From Comamonadaceae bacterium (GTDB lineage Bacteria > Pseudomonadota > Gammaproteobacteria > Burkholderiales > Burkholderiaceae_C): DNA of 8,733 nt. The stretch spans positions 1-8,733 of the forward strand of contig CANFZJ010000109.1 of the NCBI GenBank assembly GCA_947451445.1, in the 5' to 3' direction. A program made the translations under genes and the position numbers. This document shows, piece after piece, positions 1-6,104 of this stretch. The notes below the pieces were generated by a model. The model was given only the letters and a program-made list of their open reading frames with translations, did no database searches and had not been told where the DNA came from. The first letter of the stretch is position 1. Each line of letters starts with the position of its first letter.

Positions 1-516
1 CAGCACCTGCTGCAGCTCGCGCACCACATGCACCGGCAGGCGTATGACACGGCCCTGCTGCATCACCGCGCGCTCGACCGACTGGCGTATCCACCAGGTG
101 GCATAGGTGGAGAAGCGGAAGCCGCGGTCGGGTTCGAATTTGTCGATGGAGTGCATCAGGCCCAGGTTGCCCTCTTCGATCAGGTCGCTCATGGGCACAC
201 CCCGGCCCAGGTAGGCTTTGGCGATGCTGACCACCAGACGCAGGTTGTGCTCGATCATGGCCTGGCGGGCTGCGAAGTCGCCTGCACGGGCCCGGGTGGC
301 CATGTCGAATTCTTCGGCGGGGGTAAACAGCTCGGTACGCCGCACGTCGCGCAGGTACAGGCTCAGGGTGTCGTGGCCATCGGACCCGGCAGCCAGCCAG
401 GGGGTACGGTCGTTTGGGCGCGGGGACAGCCCAGCGGCGTCGTCCAACTCCGTGGGCTCTCCTCCCCCCAACACGTCCACCACCACAGGTTTACCGGACA
501 GGTTGGGGTTGTGCAT
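1..516 (-). CDS. rpoS: RNA polymerase sigma factor RpoS (N-terminal 172 residues, cut by window edge)
   Basis: Stationary-phase and general-stress sigma factor, which directs RNA polymerase to stress promoters. The gene runs off the left edge in frame, so only the N-terminal part is visible. A poorly conserved acidic head (residues 1-48) is followed by region 1.2 (about 49-82, TLSLYLRDV), region 2.1 with NLRLVVSIAKAY (91-102), the core-binding region 2.2 DLIEEGNLGL (111-120), and the -10-recognition region 2.3/2.4 GFRFSTYATWWIRQSVERA (132-150). The segment RVIRLPVHVVREL (156-168) begins region 3. The match to E. coli RpoS as I remember it is close across all these blocks, and the position after nlpD fixes the identity. 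The ATG at 516 is the first possible start, because the in-frame triplet nine bases upstream is the nlpD stop. No good Shine-Dalgarno sequence precedes it, so translational coupling to nlpD is likely. RpoS expression is often driven by promoters inside nlpD; none was identified here. Confidence 0.96.
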   Translation of the reverse strand, partial: MHNPNLSGKPVVVDVLGGGEPTELDDAAGLSPRPNDRTPWLAAGSDGHDTLSLYLRDVRRTELFTPAEEFDMATRARAGDFAARQAMIEHNLRLVVSIAKAYLGRGVPMSDLIEEGNLGLMHSIDKFEPDRGFRFSTYATWWIRQSVERAVMQQGRVIRLPVHVVRELQQVL

Positions 517-529
517 GGCGGTTTACCGG
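488..529. repeat. Exact 10-bp direct repeat bracketing the rpoS start codon
   Basis: GGTTTACCGG occurs at 488-497 and 520-529. On the minus strand this reads CCGGTAAACC, once across the nlpD stop codon just ahead of the rpoS ATG and again at codons 7-10 of rpoS, 32 bp apart. The start codon at 516-514 lies between them. A role in translation control is possible but unproven. Confidence 0.45.
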
Positions 530-1389
530 TTAGGGAGGTACTTGGCCGGATCGACGGGTTTGCCGTTGCGGCGGATTTCAAAGTGCAGCTTAACCCGGTC
601 GGCGTCGCTGCTGCCCATTTCGGCAATTTTCTGGCCCTTGCGCACCGACTGGTCTTCTTTGACCAGCAGGGTCTGGTTGTGGGCGTAGGCGGTGAGGAAG
701 GTGTTGTTGTGCTTCAGGATCAACAAGTTGCCGTAGCCGCGCAGGCCGGCACCGGCATAGACCACGCGGCCATCGGCAGCGGCCAGCACTGCGTCACCCG
801 CTTTACCGCCCAGGTCCAGGCCTTTGTTCTTGGCTTCGTCAAAACCGGCCACCAGGCCGCCGTTGGTCGGCCAGATGAAGGTCAGATCGTCTTCGCCCGC
901 CGCTGCCACCGGAGTGGACGCCGCAGGTTTGGGCGCGCTGGCCACCGGTGCAGGCGCAGATGCGGCCCCGGACGCAGGGATCGCCACGGGTGTGACGGTG
1001 GACGACGCCACCGGGCGGGTGGTGACACCGGCGTCCGTGGCCACAACATTGGGAGAAATCACCCGCAGCACCTGGCCAACTTCGATCAAATTGGGGTTGT
1101 CCAAACCGTTCCAGCGGGCAATGTCTTTCCAGCTTTGGCCGGAGTCCAGGCCGATGCGGATCAGTGTGTCGCCCGGTTTGACGCTGTAGTAACCGGGGCG
1201 GCCTGCGTTCTCAGCACCGGGCAGCGGCTTGGCGGGCACCGCCTCTGGTGCAGCCGTCGGCTGGGTGCGGCTGCCACCCCGGTCTTCTACCGGGGCTTTG
1301 TGCAGGCTAGGACCGGCACAGCCGCCCAGCACCACCAATGCCGTTAACCCAAGGGCCTTCTTCCAATCCTGACGACGCAACACATCCAT
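523..1389 (-). CDS. nlpD: Lipoprotein NlpD, LysM and degenerate LytM/M23 domain
   Basis: Envelope lipoprotein that in Enterobacteria activates the amidase AmiC during daughter-cell separation. The start chosen is the ATG at 1389, because AGGA lies about eight bases upstream; an in-frame TTG at 1410 would overlap pcm and adds seven residues. The product has 288 residues. A signal peptide (KKALGLTALVVL) ends in lipobox LGGC, with Cys24 as the lipidated residue. LysM spans about 67-110 (YYSVKPGDTL to GQVLRV), then comes a Pro/Ala/Ser linker (about 111-165), then the M23 fold (about 170-288). The M23 zinc site is broken: the HxxxD motif reads N188-K-G-L-D192 and HxH reads K267-L-H269. E. coli NlpD has the same kind of losses, so this is expected to be an activator and not a hydrolase. 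The gene starts 13 bp after pcm and ends 6 bp before rpoS. Confidence 0.96.
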   Translation of the reverse strand: MDVLRRQDWKKALGLTALVVLGGCAGPSLHKAPVEDRGGSRTQPTAAPEAVPAKPLPGAENAGRPGYYSVKPGDTLIRIGLDSGQSWKDIARWNGLDNPNLIEVGQVLRVISPNVVATDAGVTTRPVASSTVTPVAIPASGAASAPAPVASAPKPAASTPVAAAGEDDLTFIWPTNGGLVAGFDEAKNKGLDLGGKAGDAVLAAADGRVVYAGAGLRGYGNLLILKHNNTFLTAYAHNQTLLVKEDQSVRKGQKIAEMGSSDADRVKLHFEIRRNGKPVDPAKYLPNR

Positions 1390-1402
1390 GAGAAATTCCT
1401 GT

Positions 1403-2218
1403 TCAAGCAATCCCTGATTTTAGAGGGACAAAATGCACCGCCTCCAGCAGTTGCTGCTGCAGTCCCTGGGCAGTTTTGTCCACCACCACCAGGGCTTGCT
1501 TGCCTCCACTGCCGACCATCGGGGCCACCAGCCGCCCGCCGACGGCCAACTGGTCCAGCCAGGCCTGCGGAATGGCGTCGCCCCCGGCCGCAGCGATGAT
1601 GCCCGCATACGGTGCACCCTGGGCGTAGCCGAGCATGCCGTCGCCAAACAACAGGTGCACATTGGCCAGCCGGAACGGACGCAAATTGCTGCGCGCCTTG
1701 TCGTGCAGGCCGCGCAGGCGCTCGATGCTGTAGACCTCACGGGCCAGCACGGCCAAGACCGCCGCCTGGTAGCCGCAGCCGGTGCCGATCTCCAGCACCC
1801 GGCCCAGTGGCCCAGCGCGGCCCAGCGGGGAGTCCAGCAACAACTCGCCCATGCGCGCCACCACATTGGGTTTGGAAATAGTTTGGCCCAGGCCGATGGG
1901 CAAACTGGTGTCTTCGTAGGCCTGGTTGACCAGCGCCGTATCGACAAAGCAGTGCCGCTCGACCTGGCCCATCGCGCGCAGCACCGGGGCCGAGGCGATA
2001 CCCGAGGCCGCCAGCTTTTGCACCATGCGGGCTCGTACCGCCGCCGAATCCATACCGTGGCCGGAGACGGTAGGCAGTTTTGTATCTTTTAAGACTTTCA
2101 GGCCGCTAGTGCTTATACCAACTGCGGTAATAGCTATATTTTTAGGAGCAACTGCTTTACCCGATGGCGTACCCGAATGCAGGTCTAGCCGGGCCGGAAA
2201 CGAGGGGCGTTGTGCCAT
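1403..2218 (-). CDS. pcm: Protein-L-isoaspartate O-methyltransferase with N-terminal extension
   Basis: Cytosolic repair enzyme that transfers methyl from S-adenosylmethionine to L-isoaspartyl residues in aged proteins. It has 271 residues, against about 208 in E. coli. The catalytic domain starts near residue 57 (MDSAAVRARMVQKL). The family signature DTSLPIGLGQTISKPNVVARM spans 103-123, SAM motif I VLEIGTGCGY is at 141-150, the acidic ribose-binding residue sits in SIERL (164-168), and a C-terminal GGRLVAPMG-like strand is at 227-234. The ATG at 2218 has AGGAG five bases upstream and is preferred over Met56 (2053), which has no recognisable ribosome-binding site. The extra 55 residues at the N-terminus include about 25 encoded by an AT-rich repeat-like stretch (residues about 23-48). 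The gene starts 15 bp after surE and is probably co-transcribed with nlpD and rpoS. Confidence 0.95.
   Translation of the reverse strand: MAQRPSFPARLDLHSGTPSGKAVAPKNIAITAVGISTSGLKVLKDTKLPTVSGHGMDSAAVRARMVQKLAASGIASAPVLRAMGQVERHCFVDTALVNQAYEDTSLPIGLGQTISKPNVVARMGELLLDSPLGRAGPLGRVLEIGTGCGYQAAVLAVLAREVYSIERLRGLHDKARSNLRPFRLANVHLLFGDGMLGYAQGAPYAGIIAAAGGDAIPQAWLDQLAVGGRLVAPMVGSGGKQALVVVDKTAQGLQQQLLEAVHFVPLKSGIA
2076..2150. repeat. AT-rich, imperfectly palindromic repeat embedded in frame in pcm
   Basis: This stretch differs sharply from the rest of pcm. Read on the minus strand its codons end in A or T about 70 per cent of the time, whereas the flanking codons mostly end in G or C. It contains a degenerate hairpin: 2105-2113 can pair with 2126-2134 with one mismatch and two G-T pairs. 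Motifs such as TAGCTAT, AAGCACTAGCGGCC and a leading GCTCCTAAAAA resemble an interspersed repeat I remember from Comamonadaceae intergenic regions; that resemblance is from memory. It encodes residues about 23-48 of Pcm, ahead of the catalytic domain. Confidence 0.55.
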
Positions 2219-2233
2219 GTACGCTCCTACACC

Positions 2234-2989
2234 CTAGGCCAACCGGGCCGCCGTTTGCGCCCAGTAGCCCAGGTGGTCATGGTCGGTCAGGTCGGCTTTC
2301 AGCGGTGTGATGGTGACGTGACCCTGCAAGCTGGCGTGGAAGTCGGTGCCATCCGCATCGTCCTTGGCACGGCCTGCCTCGCCTATCCAGTACATGGTGT
2401 CGCCGCGCGGGCTCTGCATGGTGATGACCGGCTCGGCCGCGTGGCGGCGCCCCAGGCGGCAAATTTTGGCGGGTTGGATCTCATCGAACGGCAAGTTGGG
2501 AATGTTGACGTTGAGTAGCCAGGACGGGCCACCCACCAAGTCCTGCTGGGCCATGCGCAAAATAAGATTGCGGGCGGTTTGCGCCGCCGCGTCCAAGTGC
2601 TTCCAACCCTTCTGGGTCTGCGAAAAGGCGATGGCCGGAATGCCGAACAAATACCCCTCCATGGCCGCGCCCACGGTGCCGGAATAGATGGTGTCGTCGC
2701 CCATGTTGGCACCGTTGTTGATACCCGAAATCACCAGGTCGGGCCGGTAGCCCAGCAACCCGGTCAGGGCGATGTGCACACAGTCGGCAGGCGTGCCATT
2801 GACGTAACGAAAACCGTTGGCCGCCTGGTGCACGTACAGCGGCGCGTACAGCGTCAGCGCGTTGGACTTGGCACTGTTGTTGTGCTCAGGGGCCACCACT
2901 TCCACGTCGGCCACATCTTTGAGTGCCTCGTACAGCGCCACAATGCCGGGGGCCTGGTAGCCGTCGTCGTTGGAAATGAGAATTTTCAT
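2234..2989 (-). CDS. surE: 5'/3'-nucleotidase SurE (stationary-phase survival protein)
   Basis: Metal-dependent nucleoside monophosphate phosphatase of the SurE family, cytosolic, linked to stationary-phase survival. The 251-residue length is normal for the family. All metal-site residues are visible: the N-terminal MKILISNDDG supplies Asp8 and Asp9, Ser39 lies in EHNNSAKSNAL, and Asn95 in SGINNGANMGDD (88-99). The family segment YSGTVGAAMEG follows at about 102-112. The ATG at 2989 gives the canonical N-terminus directly, although no Shine-Dalgarno sequence precedes it (the leader there is T-rich). It is the first gene of the tight surE-pcm-nlpD-rpoS cluster. The upstream gap of 174 bp holds a GC hairpin and a long inverted-repeat element, so the operon promoter may lie in or near these. 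Confidence 0.97.
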   Translation of the reverse strand: MKILISNDDGYQAPGIVALYEALKDVADVEVVAPEHNNSAKSNALTLYAPLYVHQAANGFRYVNGTPADCVHIALTGLLGYRPDLVISGINNGANMGDDTIYSGTVGAAMEGYLFGIPAIAFSQTQKGWKHLDAAAQTARNLILRMAQQDLVGGPSWLLNVNIPNLPFDEIQPAKICRLGRRHAAEPVITMQSPRGDTMYWIGEAGRAKDDADGTDFHASLQGHVTITPLKADLTDHDHLGYWAQTAARLA

Positions 2990-3025
2990 AGAACGTAAAA
3001 AAGGTCACGGATTGAGAAGCATGTC

Positions 3026-3043
3026 CGGCCCCGGGCGGGGCCG
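3026..3043 (-). promoter_or_regulatory. GC-rich hairpin in the surE leader region
   Basis: A perfect 7-bp stem (CGGCCCC with GGGGCCG) with a 4-base loop. On the minus strand a T6 run follows only after 23 other bases (3002-2997), too far for a normal intrinsic terminator. If transcription of surE starts upstream of it, the hairpin would lie in the 5' leader about 37 bases before the start codon. A function is not established. Confidence 0.4.
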
Positions 3044-3061
3044 CAACGGTATGCCGAGCTT

Positions 3062-3164
3062 ATTCGGTTTCTCATTCCATCCGAGATTAGGCGCAAAGCC
3101 GCAGACAGTGCTCTAGCACGGCAAAGCGAAGTAACAACATATCGGATGGAATGAGAAATGGAAT
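3062..3164. repeat. 103-bp element with 26-bp imperfect inverted ends (MITE-like)
   Basis: Positions 3062-3087 and 3139-3164 form an inverted repeat matching at 23 of 26 positions, with a perfect 17-bp core (3068-3084 against 3142-3158, TTTCTCATTCCATCCGA). The 51-bp centre contains a small nested hairpin, GTGC-TCTA-GCAC (3109-3120). The right arm touches the stop codon of the PAS-GGDEF-EAL gene. No T-run follows on either strand, so it does not look like a simple intrinsic terminator, and I see no clear target duplication. Transcribed from the c-di-GMP gene it would form a long stem right after the stop codon. Confidence 0.7.
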
Positions 3165-5755
3165 TACAGCGCGGCGGACAAGACATGCTGCTGGGCAAAC
3201 ACCTCGGGCCGCAGGGGGCGCGCGAAATGGTAACCCTGGGCATAGGTGCACTGCAGATGGCGCAGGCGCTGGGCCACGGCCTCGGTTTCCACGCCCTCGG
3301 CCAGCACCGGTAAACCCAGGCTCAAAGCCAGCGAGATCATGCCGCGCACGATGGAGGCGTTGTCGGGGTCGTCGATCAGGTCGCGCACAAACGACTGGTC
3401 GATCTTGATCTTGTCAAACTTGATGCGCCGCAGGTAGGCAAAGCTGGAATAGCCGGTGCCAAAGTCATCAATCGACAGCTTCACGCCCAAGGCCTGGAGC
3501 CTGCGCAACACGGCGGTGACGGCTTCACCATCGTGCAACAGCACGCTCTCGGTCAGCTCCAGCTCCAGCCGGTCGGGCGCGATGCCCGAGATAGTCAGTG
3601 CGTCTTCCACCTGCTGGAGCACCACGCCACGCCGGAACTGCCGTGCCGACAGGTTGACCGACACCATCAGCTCGGGCTGGCCCGCATCGTGCCAGGCGCG
3701 CATTTGCAGCGCCGCCGTCGTCAGCACCCAGCCGCCCAGGGCCTCGATCAAGCCGCAATCTTCGGCAATCGGAATAAAGATGCTGGGCGGAATCGCGCCG
3801 CGCTCGGGGTGGTCCCAGCGGCACAGCGCTTCAGCCCCCACCACACGCCCGCTGGGCAGATGGATCAGGGGCTGGTATTCCAGGCGCAGCGCGTTGTTTT
3901 CAATCGCCAGCCGCAGGGCAGACTCCAGCCGCAACCGCTCCAGCGCGGCCTCGTTCATGGTCGCATCGGCAAACTGGTACGTGCCACGCCCGCCCCGCTT
4001 GGCCGCATACAAAGCCGAATCGGCTCGGCTGAACAAGGCATCAAAATGCTCGCCGTCGGCCGGGTACATGGCGATACCGGCGGTGATGGACACATTCACC
4101 GGCATATCGGCCAACACCATGGGCTGGCCCACAGCCTGCATTAAAGCGGTCACAGAGTGCGCAGCATCGGCCATGCTTTGTACGTTGCGCAACAAGATCA
4201 GAAATTCGTCGCCACTCAAGCGCCCCACCACCGAGCGCTCGTCGGCAAACTGGCTCAGACGCTGGCCGACCTCGCGCAGCATCTGGTCACCTGCCGCATG
4301 GCCAAGAGAGTCATTCAGGGTTTTAAAGTTGTCCACGTCGATGACGATCATGGCCACCTGTTCGTGGGTGGTTTTGGCGTTTTTCAGCACCAGCGTGGAG
4401 CGCAGCGCCACATGGGCCCGGTTGGGTAGGCCGGTGATCACGTCCTGGCTGGACAGATAAGCAATTTTTTCTTCGGCGGCCTTGCGCGAACTCAAATCGG
4501 AAAAAGCTGCTACGTAATGGGTCACCTCGCCATGCGCGCGCTGGTGCAGCGCCGACAGGCTCATCCACTGCGGATAGACCTCACCGTTTTTACGCCGGTT
4601 CCAGATCTCTCCCACCCAGCGCCCTTCTTCGGCCAGCACTTTCCACATGTGCTGGAAAAACGCTTTGTCATGCTGACCCGACGCGAGAATGCTCGGCCCC
4701 TGCCCCAGTACTTCGTGCGACTGGTAGCCGGTGATTTCGGTAAAAGCACCGTTGACCATGATGATCCGATTGCGCTCATCGGTCACGATGATGCCGTCGG
4801 TACTTTGCTCTAGCACGCGGCCCGCCAGCTCCAGCTTGGCGGCGGCCATGCGCTGGTCGGTAATGTCGCGGCGCACCATCAACAAATGCATGCGCTGGCC
4901 GCGCCGCCCGAATGTGGGTACCCGCACCACGTCCAGCCAGCGCAAATTGCCCTGCCCGTCGTCTAGCACTTCTTGCATGTGTGACGCGCGCCCCGACTGC
5001 CAGGTAGCCTCGTCGGTCAAGGCACTCTGGCGCAGGTTATCCCCCAGTGCGTGGTGGCGGTCGGCGATTTCCAGATTGGTATAGCCGTAAGCATCTTGCT
5101 CGGACAGACCCAACACGGCGCGCGCGGCCGGATTGGTCAGGAGCCAGCGGCCCTCTCCGTCCTGTAAATAAACCATGTCCGGCAGATGGCGGAATACGGA
5201 GCCCAGCAACTTGTCCCGGTCACGCAGCAACCGGTCAGACTCGGAGCGGGCCGTCACGTCCATACCAACACACCAGACTTCGTGCACACCCGAATGCCCC
5301 TGCAAGCCTTCAATGCTGGACCAGGCGATGCGCCGCTTTTCGCCGGACTTGGTCGTCAGCACCCATTCCATATCCCGAAAGCTCGGGCCCAGCTCCAGAA
5401 AATCAGCGATTTTCCGGGCCAGGTACAGAGGTTCCGGGTACAACCACTGCAGGGCCTCCGGGTGGTCTACCAGTTCGCCACGTCCATAACCCGATACGCG
5501 CTCGCACTCCGGATTCCAATAGGTGATGACGTGCCGGTCTCGCACATCCAGGGCACAAACCAATACCGGCAAGCTGTCCAGCAGCGCCAATATTTTTGAA
5601 GGATTACCCATGCGTGTAGTGGAAGCATCCAGCAGGCCCGAAGCTGCGGGCAGCTGCCCTGCAACCCCCTTCAACAAGGTGCTGTCAACGCGATGTATTA
5701 AACGCTTGGCTTCCACACGGGGTTCCTGACTTTCATGGCTCCAGTGGCAGAGCAA
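3164..5755 (-). CDS. PAS-PAS-PAS-GGDEF-EAL cyclic-di-GMP turnover protein, probable phosphodiesterase
   Basis: Predicted cytosolic c-di-GMP signalling protein with no membrane segment. Three PAS-type modules (about 54-170, 183-300 and 312-425; the third, with DGIIVTDERNRIIMVNGAF, is clearest) lead into GGDEF (about 435-595) and EAL (about 610-855). The EAL domain keeps its catalytic set: EALCRW (642-647), Asn701 in SVNLSARQF, ELTES (733-737), DDFGTGYSS (763-771), Lys784 in KIKIDQSF, AEGVET (819-824) and QGY (840-842). The GGDEF motif is SGDEF (514-518), and the RxxD inhibitory site five residues upstream is absent (DERS there). Phosphodiesterase activity is therefore the best inference, with GGDEF possibly a GTP-sensing or weak cyclase domain. 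The start is uncertain: coordinates give the longest reading (TTG 5755); GTG 5716 has AGGA upstream; ATG 5611 begins just before the first PAS. It is 174 bp from surE and may be separately transcribed. Confidence 0.93.
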   Translation of the reverse strand: MLCHWSHESQEPRVEAKRLIHRVDSTLLKGVAGQLPAASGLLDASTTRMGNPSKILALLDSLPVLVCALDVRDRHVITYWNPECERVSGYGRGELVDHPEALQWLYPEPLYLARKIADFLELGPSFRDMEWVLTTKSGEKRRIAWSSIEGLQGHSGVHEVWCVGMDVTARSESDRLLRDRDKLLGSVFRHLPDMVYLQDGEGRWLLTNPAARAVLGLSEQDAYGYTNLEIADRHHALGDNLRQSALTDEATWQSGRASHMQEVLDDGQGNLRWLDVVRVPTFGRRGQRMHLLMVRRDITDQRMAAAKLELAGRVLEQSTDGIIVTDERNRIIMVNGAFTEITGYQSHEVLGQGPSILASGQHDKAFFQHMWKVLAEEGRWVGEIWNRRKNGEVYPQWMSLSALHQRAHGEVTHYVAAFSDLSSRKAAEEKIAYLSSQDVITGLPNRAHVALRSTLVLKNAKTTHEQVAMIVIDVDNFKTLNDSLGHAAGDQMLREVGQRLSQFADERSVVGRLSGDEFLILLRNVQSMADAAHSVTALMQAVGQPMVLADMPVNVSITAGIAMYPADGEHFDALFSRADSALYAAKRGGRGTYQFADATMNEAALERLRLESALRLAIENNALRLEYQPLIHLPSGRVVGAEALCRWDHPERGAIPPSIFIPIAEDCGLIEALGGWVLTTAALQMRAWHDAGQPELMVSVNLSARQFRRGVVLQQVEDALTISGIAPDRLELELTESVLLHDGEAVTAVLRRLQALGVKLSIDDFGTGYSSFAYLRRIKFDKIKIDQSFVRDLIDDPDNASIVRGMISLALSLGLPVLAEGVETEAVAQRLRHLQCTYAQGYHFARPLRPEVFAQQHVLSAAL

Positions 5756-5938
5756 AGCCGACCAGAAGCAGACAGTTATTTCACATTAAGGGAATGGCGA
5801 TAGTTTGAAGGGCACTAAACGCCTTCAAACTGTATGCGATGCCGAACGCCAATATTAGCGCATGCGAAGGCAATTTTAGAACCTTCATCACTCCCAGCAC
5901 GGCCCCTGCTATAGGACTGAATTTGTAACCCAAAATAA
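5756..5938. other. Intergenic region upstream of the PAS-GGDEF-EAL gene
   Basis: This gap between the c-di-GMP gene and the tRNA-His terminator contains no ORF with family character. It holds the 10-bp inverted repeat at 5802-5831 and an AT-rich TAATAT on the minus strand near 5855 that could be a -10 element but lacks a good -35. The promoter of the c-di-GMP gene should lie here, because the strong terminator at 5939-5970 isolates it from ppiD and tRNA-His. Confidence 0.5.
5802..5831. promoter_or_regulatory. 10-bp perfect inverted repeat upstream of the PAS-GGDEF-EAL gene, possible operator
   Basis: AGTTTGAAGG (5802-5811) and CCTTCAAACT (5822-5831) are perfect inverted arms separated by 10 bp. 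There is no flanking T-run, so a terminator is unlikely. The centre-to-centre spacing of 20 bp, about two helical turns, would suit a dimeric regulator. It lies 46-76 bp upstream of the longest reading of the c-di-GMP gene. No convincing promoter was identified nearby. Confidence 0.5.
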
Positions 5939-5970
5939 AAAAGGGCGTTATCTTTTGATAACGCCCTTTT
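5939..5970 (-). terminator. Intrinsic terminator after tRNA-His
   Basis: A perfect 14-bp inverted repeat (AAAAGGGCGTTATC paired with GATAACGCCCTTTT) with a 4-base loop. On the minus strand the GC-rich stem is followed by TTTTTTATTTTG, the classical Rho-independent pattern. It lies 12 bp past the tRNA-His CCA end and closes the ppiD/tRNA-His unit. The plus-strand reading has only four T residues, so the main direction is minus. Confidence 0.93.
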
Positions 5971-5982
5971 ACTTCAAATTAC

Positions 5983-6059
5983 TGGGGTGGCTGAAGGGGC
6001 TCGAACCCTCGACAACAGGAATCACAATCCTGGACTCTACCAACTGAGCTACAGCCACC
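5983..6059 (-). tRNA. tRNA-His (anticodon GUG)
   Basis: A 77-nt cloverleaf read on the minus strand. The acceptor stem GTGGCTG pairs with CAGCCAC, and the extra 5' G at position -1, diagnostic of bacterial tRNA-His, faces C73. The D arm is AGCTCAGTTGGTAGAG. The anticodon stem CAGGA/TCCTG encloses TTGTGAT, giving anticodon GTG. The T arm contains GGTTCGAGCC. The 3' CCA is encoded in the DNA (5983-5985). It lies 45 bp after ppiD and has both its own promoter-like sequence and a terminator 12 bp downstream. Confidence 0.98.
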
Positions 6060-6069
6060 GTAGCTTTAT

Positions 6070-6098
6070 ATTATAGCTCGGTTTTCGTCTGTTTTGAA
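6070..6098 (-). promoter_or_regulatory. Sigma70-type promoter for tRNA-His
   Basis: On the minus strand a perfect -10 hexamer TATAAT (6075 down to 6070) is preceded, after a 17-bp spacer, by TTCAAA (6098 down to 6093), which matches the -35 consensus at four of six positions. The predicted start of transcription, about 6063, is only a few bases before the mature tRNA-His 5' end. The promoter sits in the 45-bp gap after ppiD, so the tRNA can be made independently of ppiD read-through. Predicted from sequence only. Confidence 0.65.
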
Positions 6099-6104
6099 AA
6101 AATC

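Noticed and set aside
28..1347. Long plus-strand open frame of 439 codons across rpoS and nlpD
   Set aside because: It lies opposite two well-supported genes, has no family motifs, and is Gln/His/Gly/Val-rich as expected for the antisense of GC-rich coding DNA.
2997..3043. Intrinsic terminator formed by the GC hairpin and T6 run upstream of surE
   Set aside because: The T-run begins 23 bases after the stem on the minus strand, too far for Rho-independent termination.
3062..3164. CRISPR array or paired attachment sites in the inverted-repeat region
   Set aside because: There are only two arms, in inverted orientation, with no direct repeats or spacers and no integrase nearby.
3456..4460. Plus-strand open frame of 334 codons opposite the GGDEF-EAL gene
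   Set aside because: Ser/Arg-rich antisense reading of the conserved GGDEF and EAL coding region, with no domain of its own.
5895..5935. Second copy of the pcm-embedded repeat (GCTATAGG-like sequence in the gap before the tRNA-His terminator)
   Set aside because: Only a short match around CTATAG; the rest of the motif is missing.
5983..6059. tRNA-His as an integration site for a genomic island
   Set aside because: No integrase gene and no duplicated tRNA 3' end elsewhere in the window; flanking genes are housekeeping genes.
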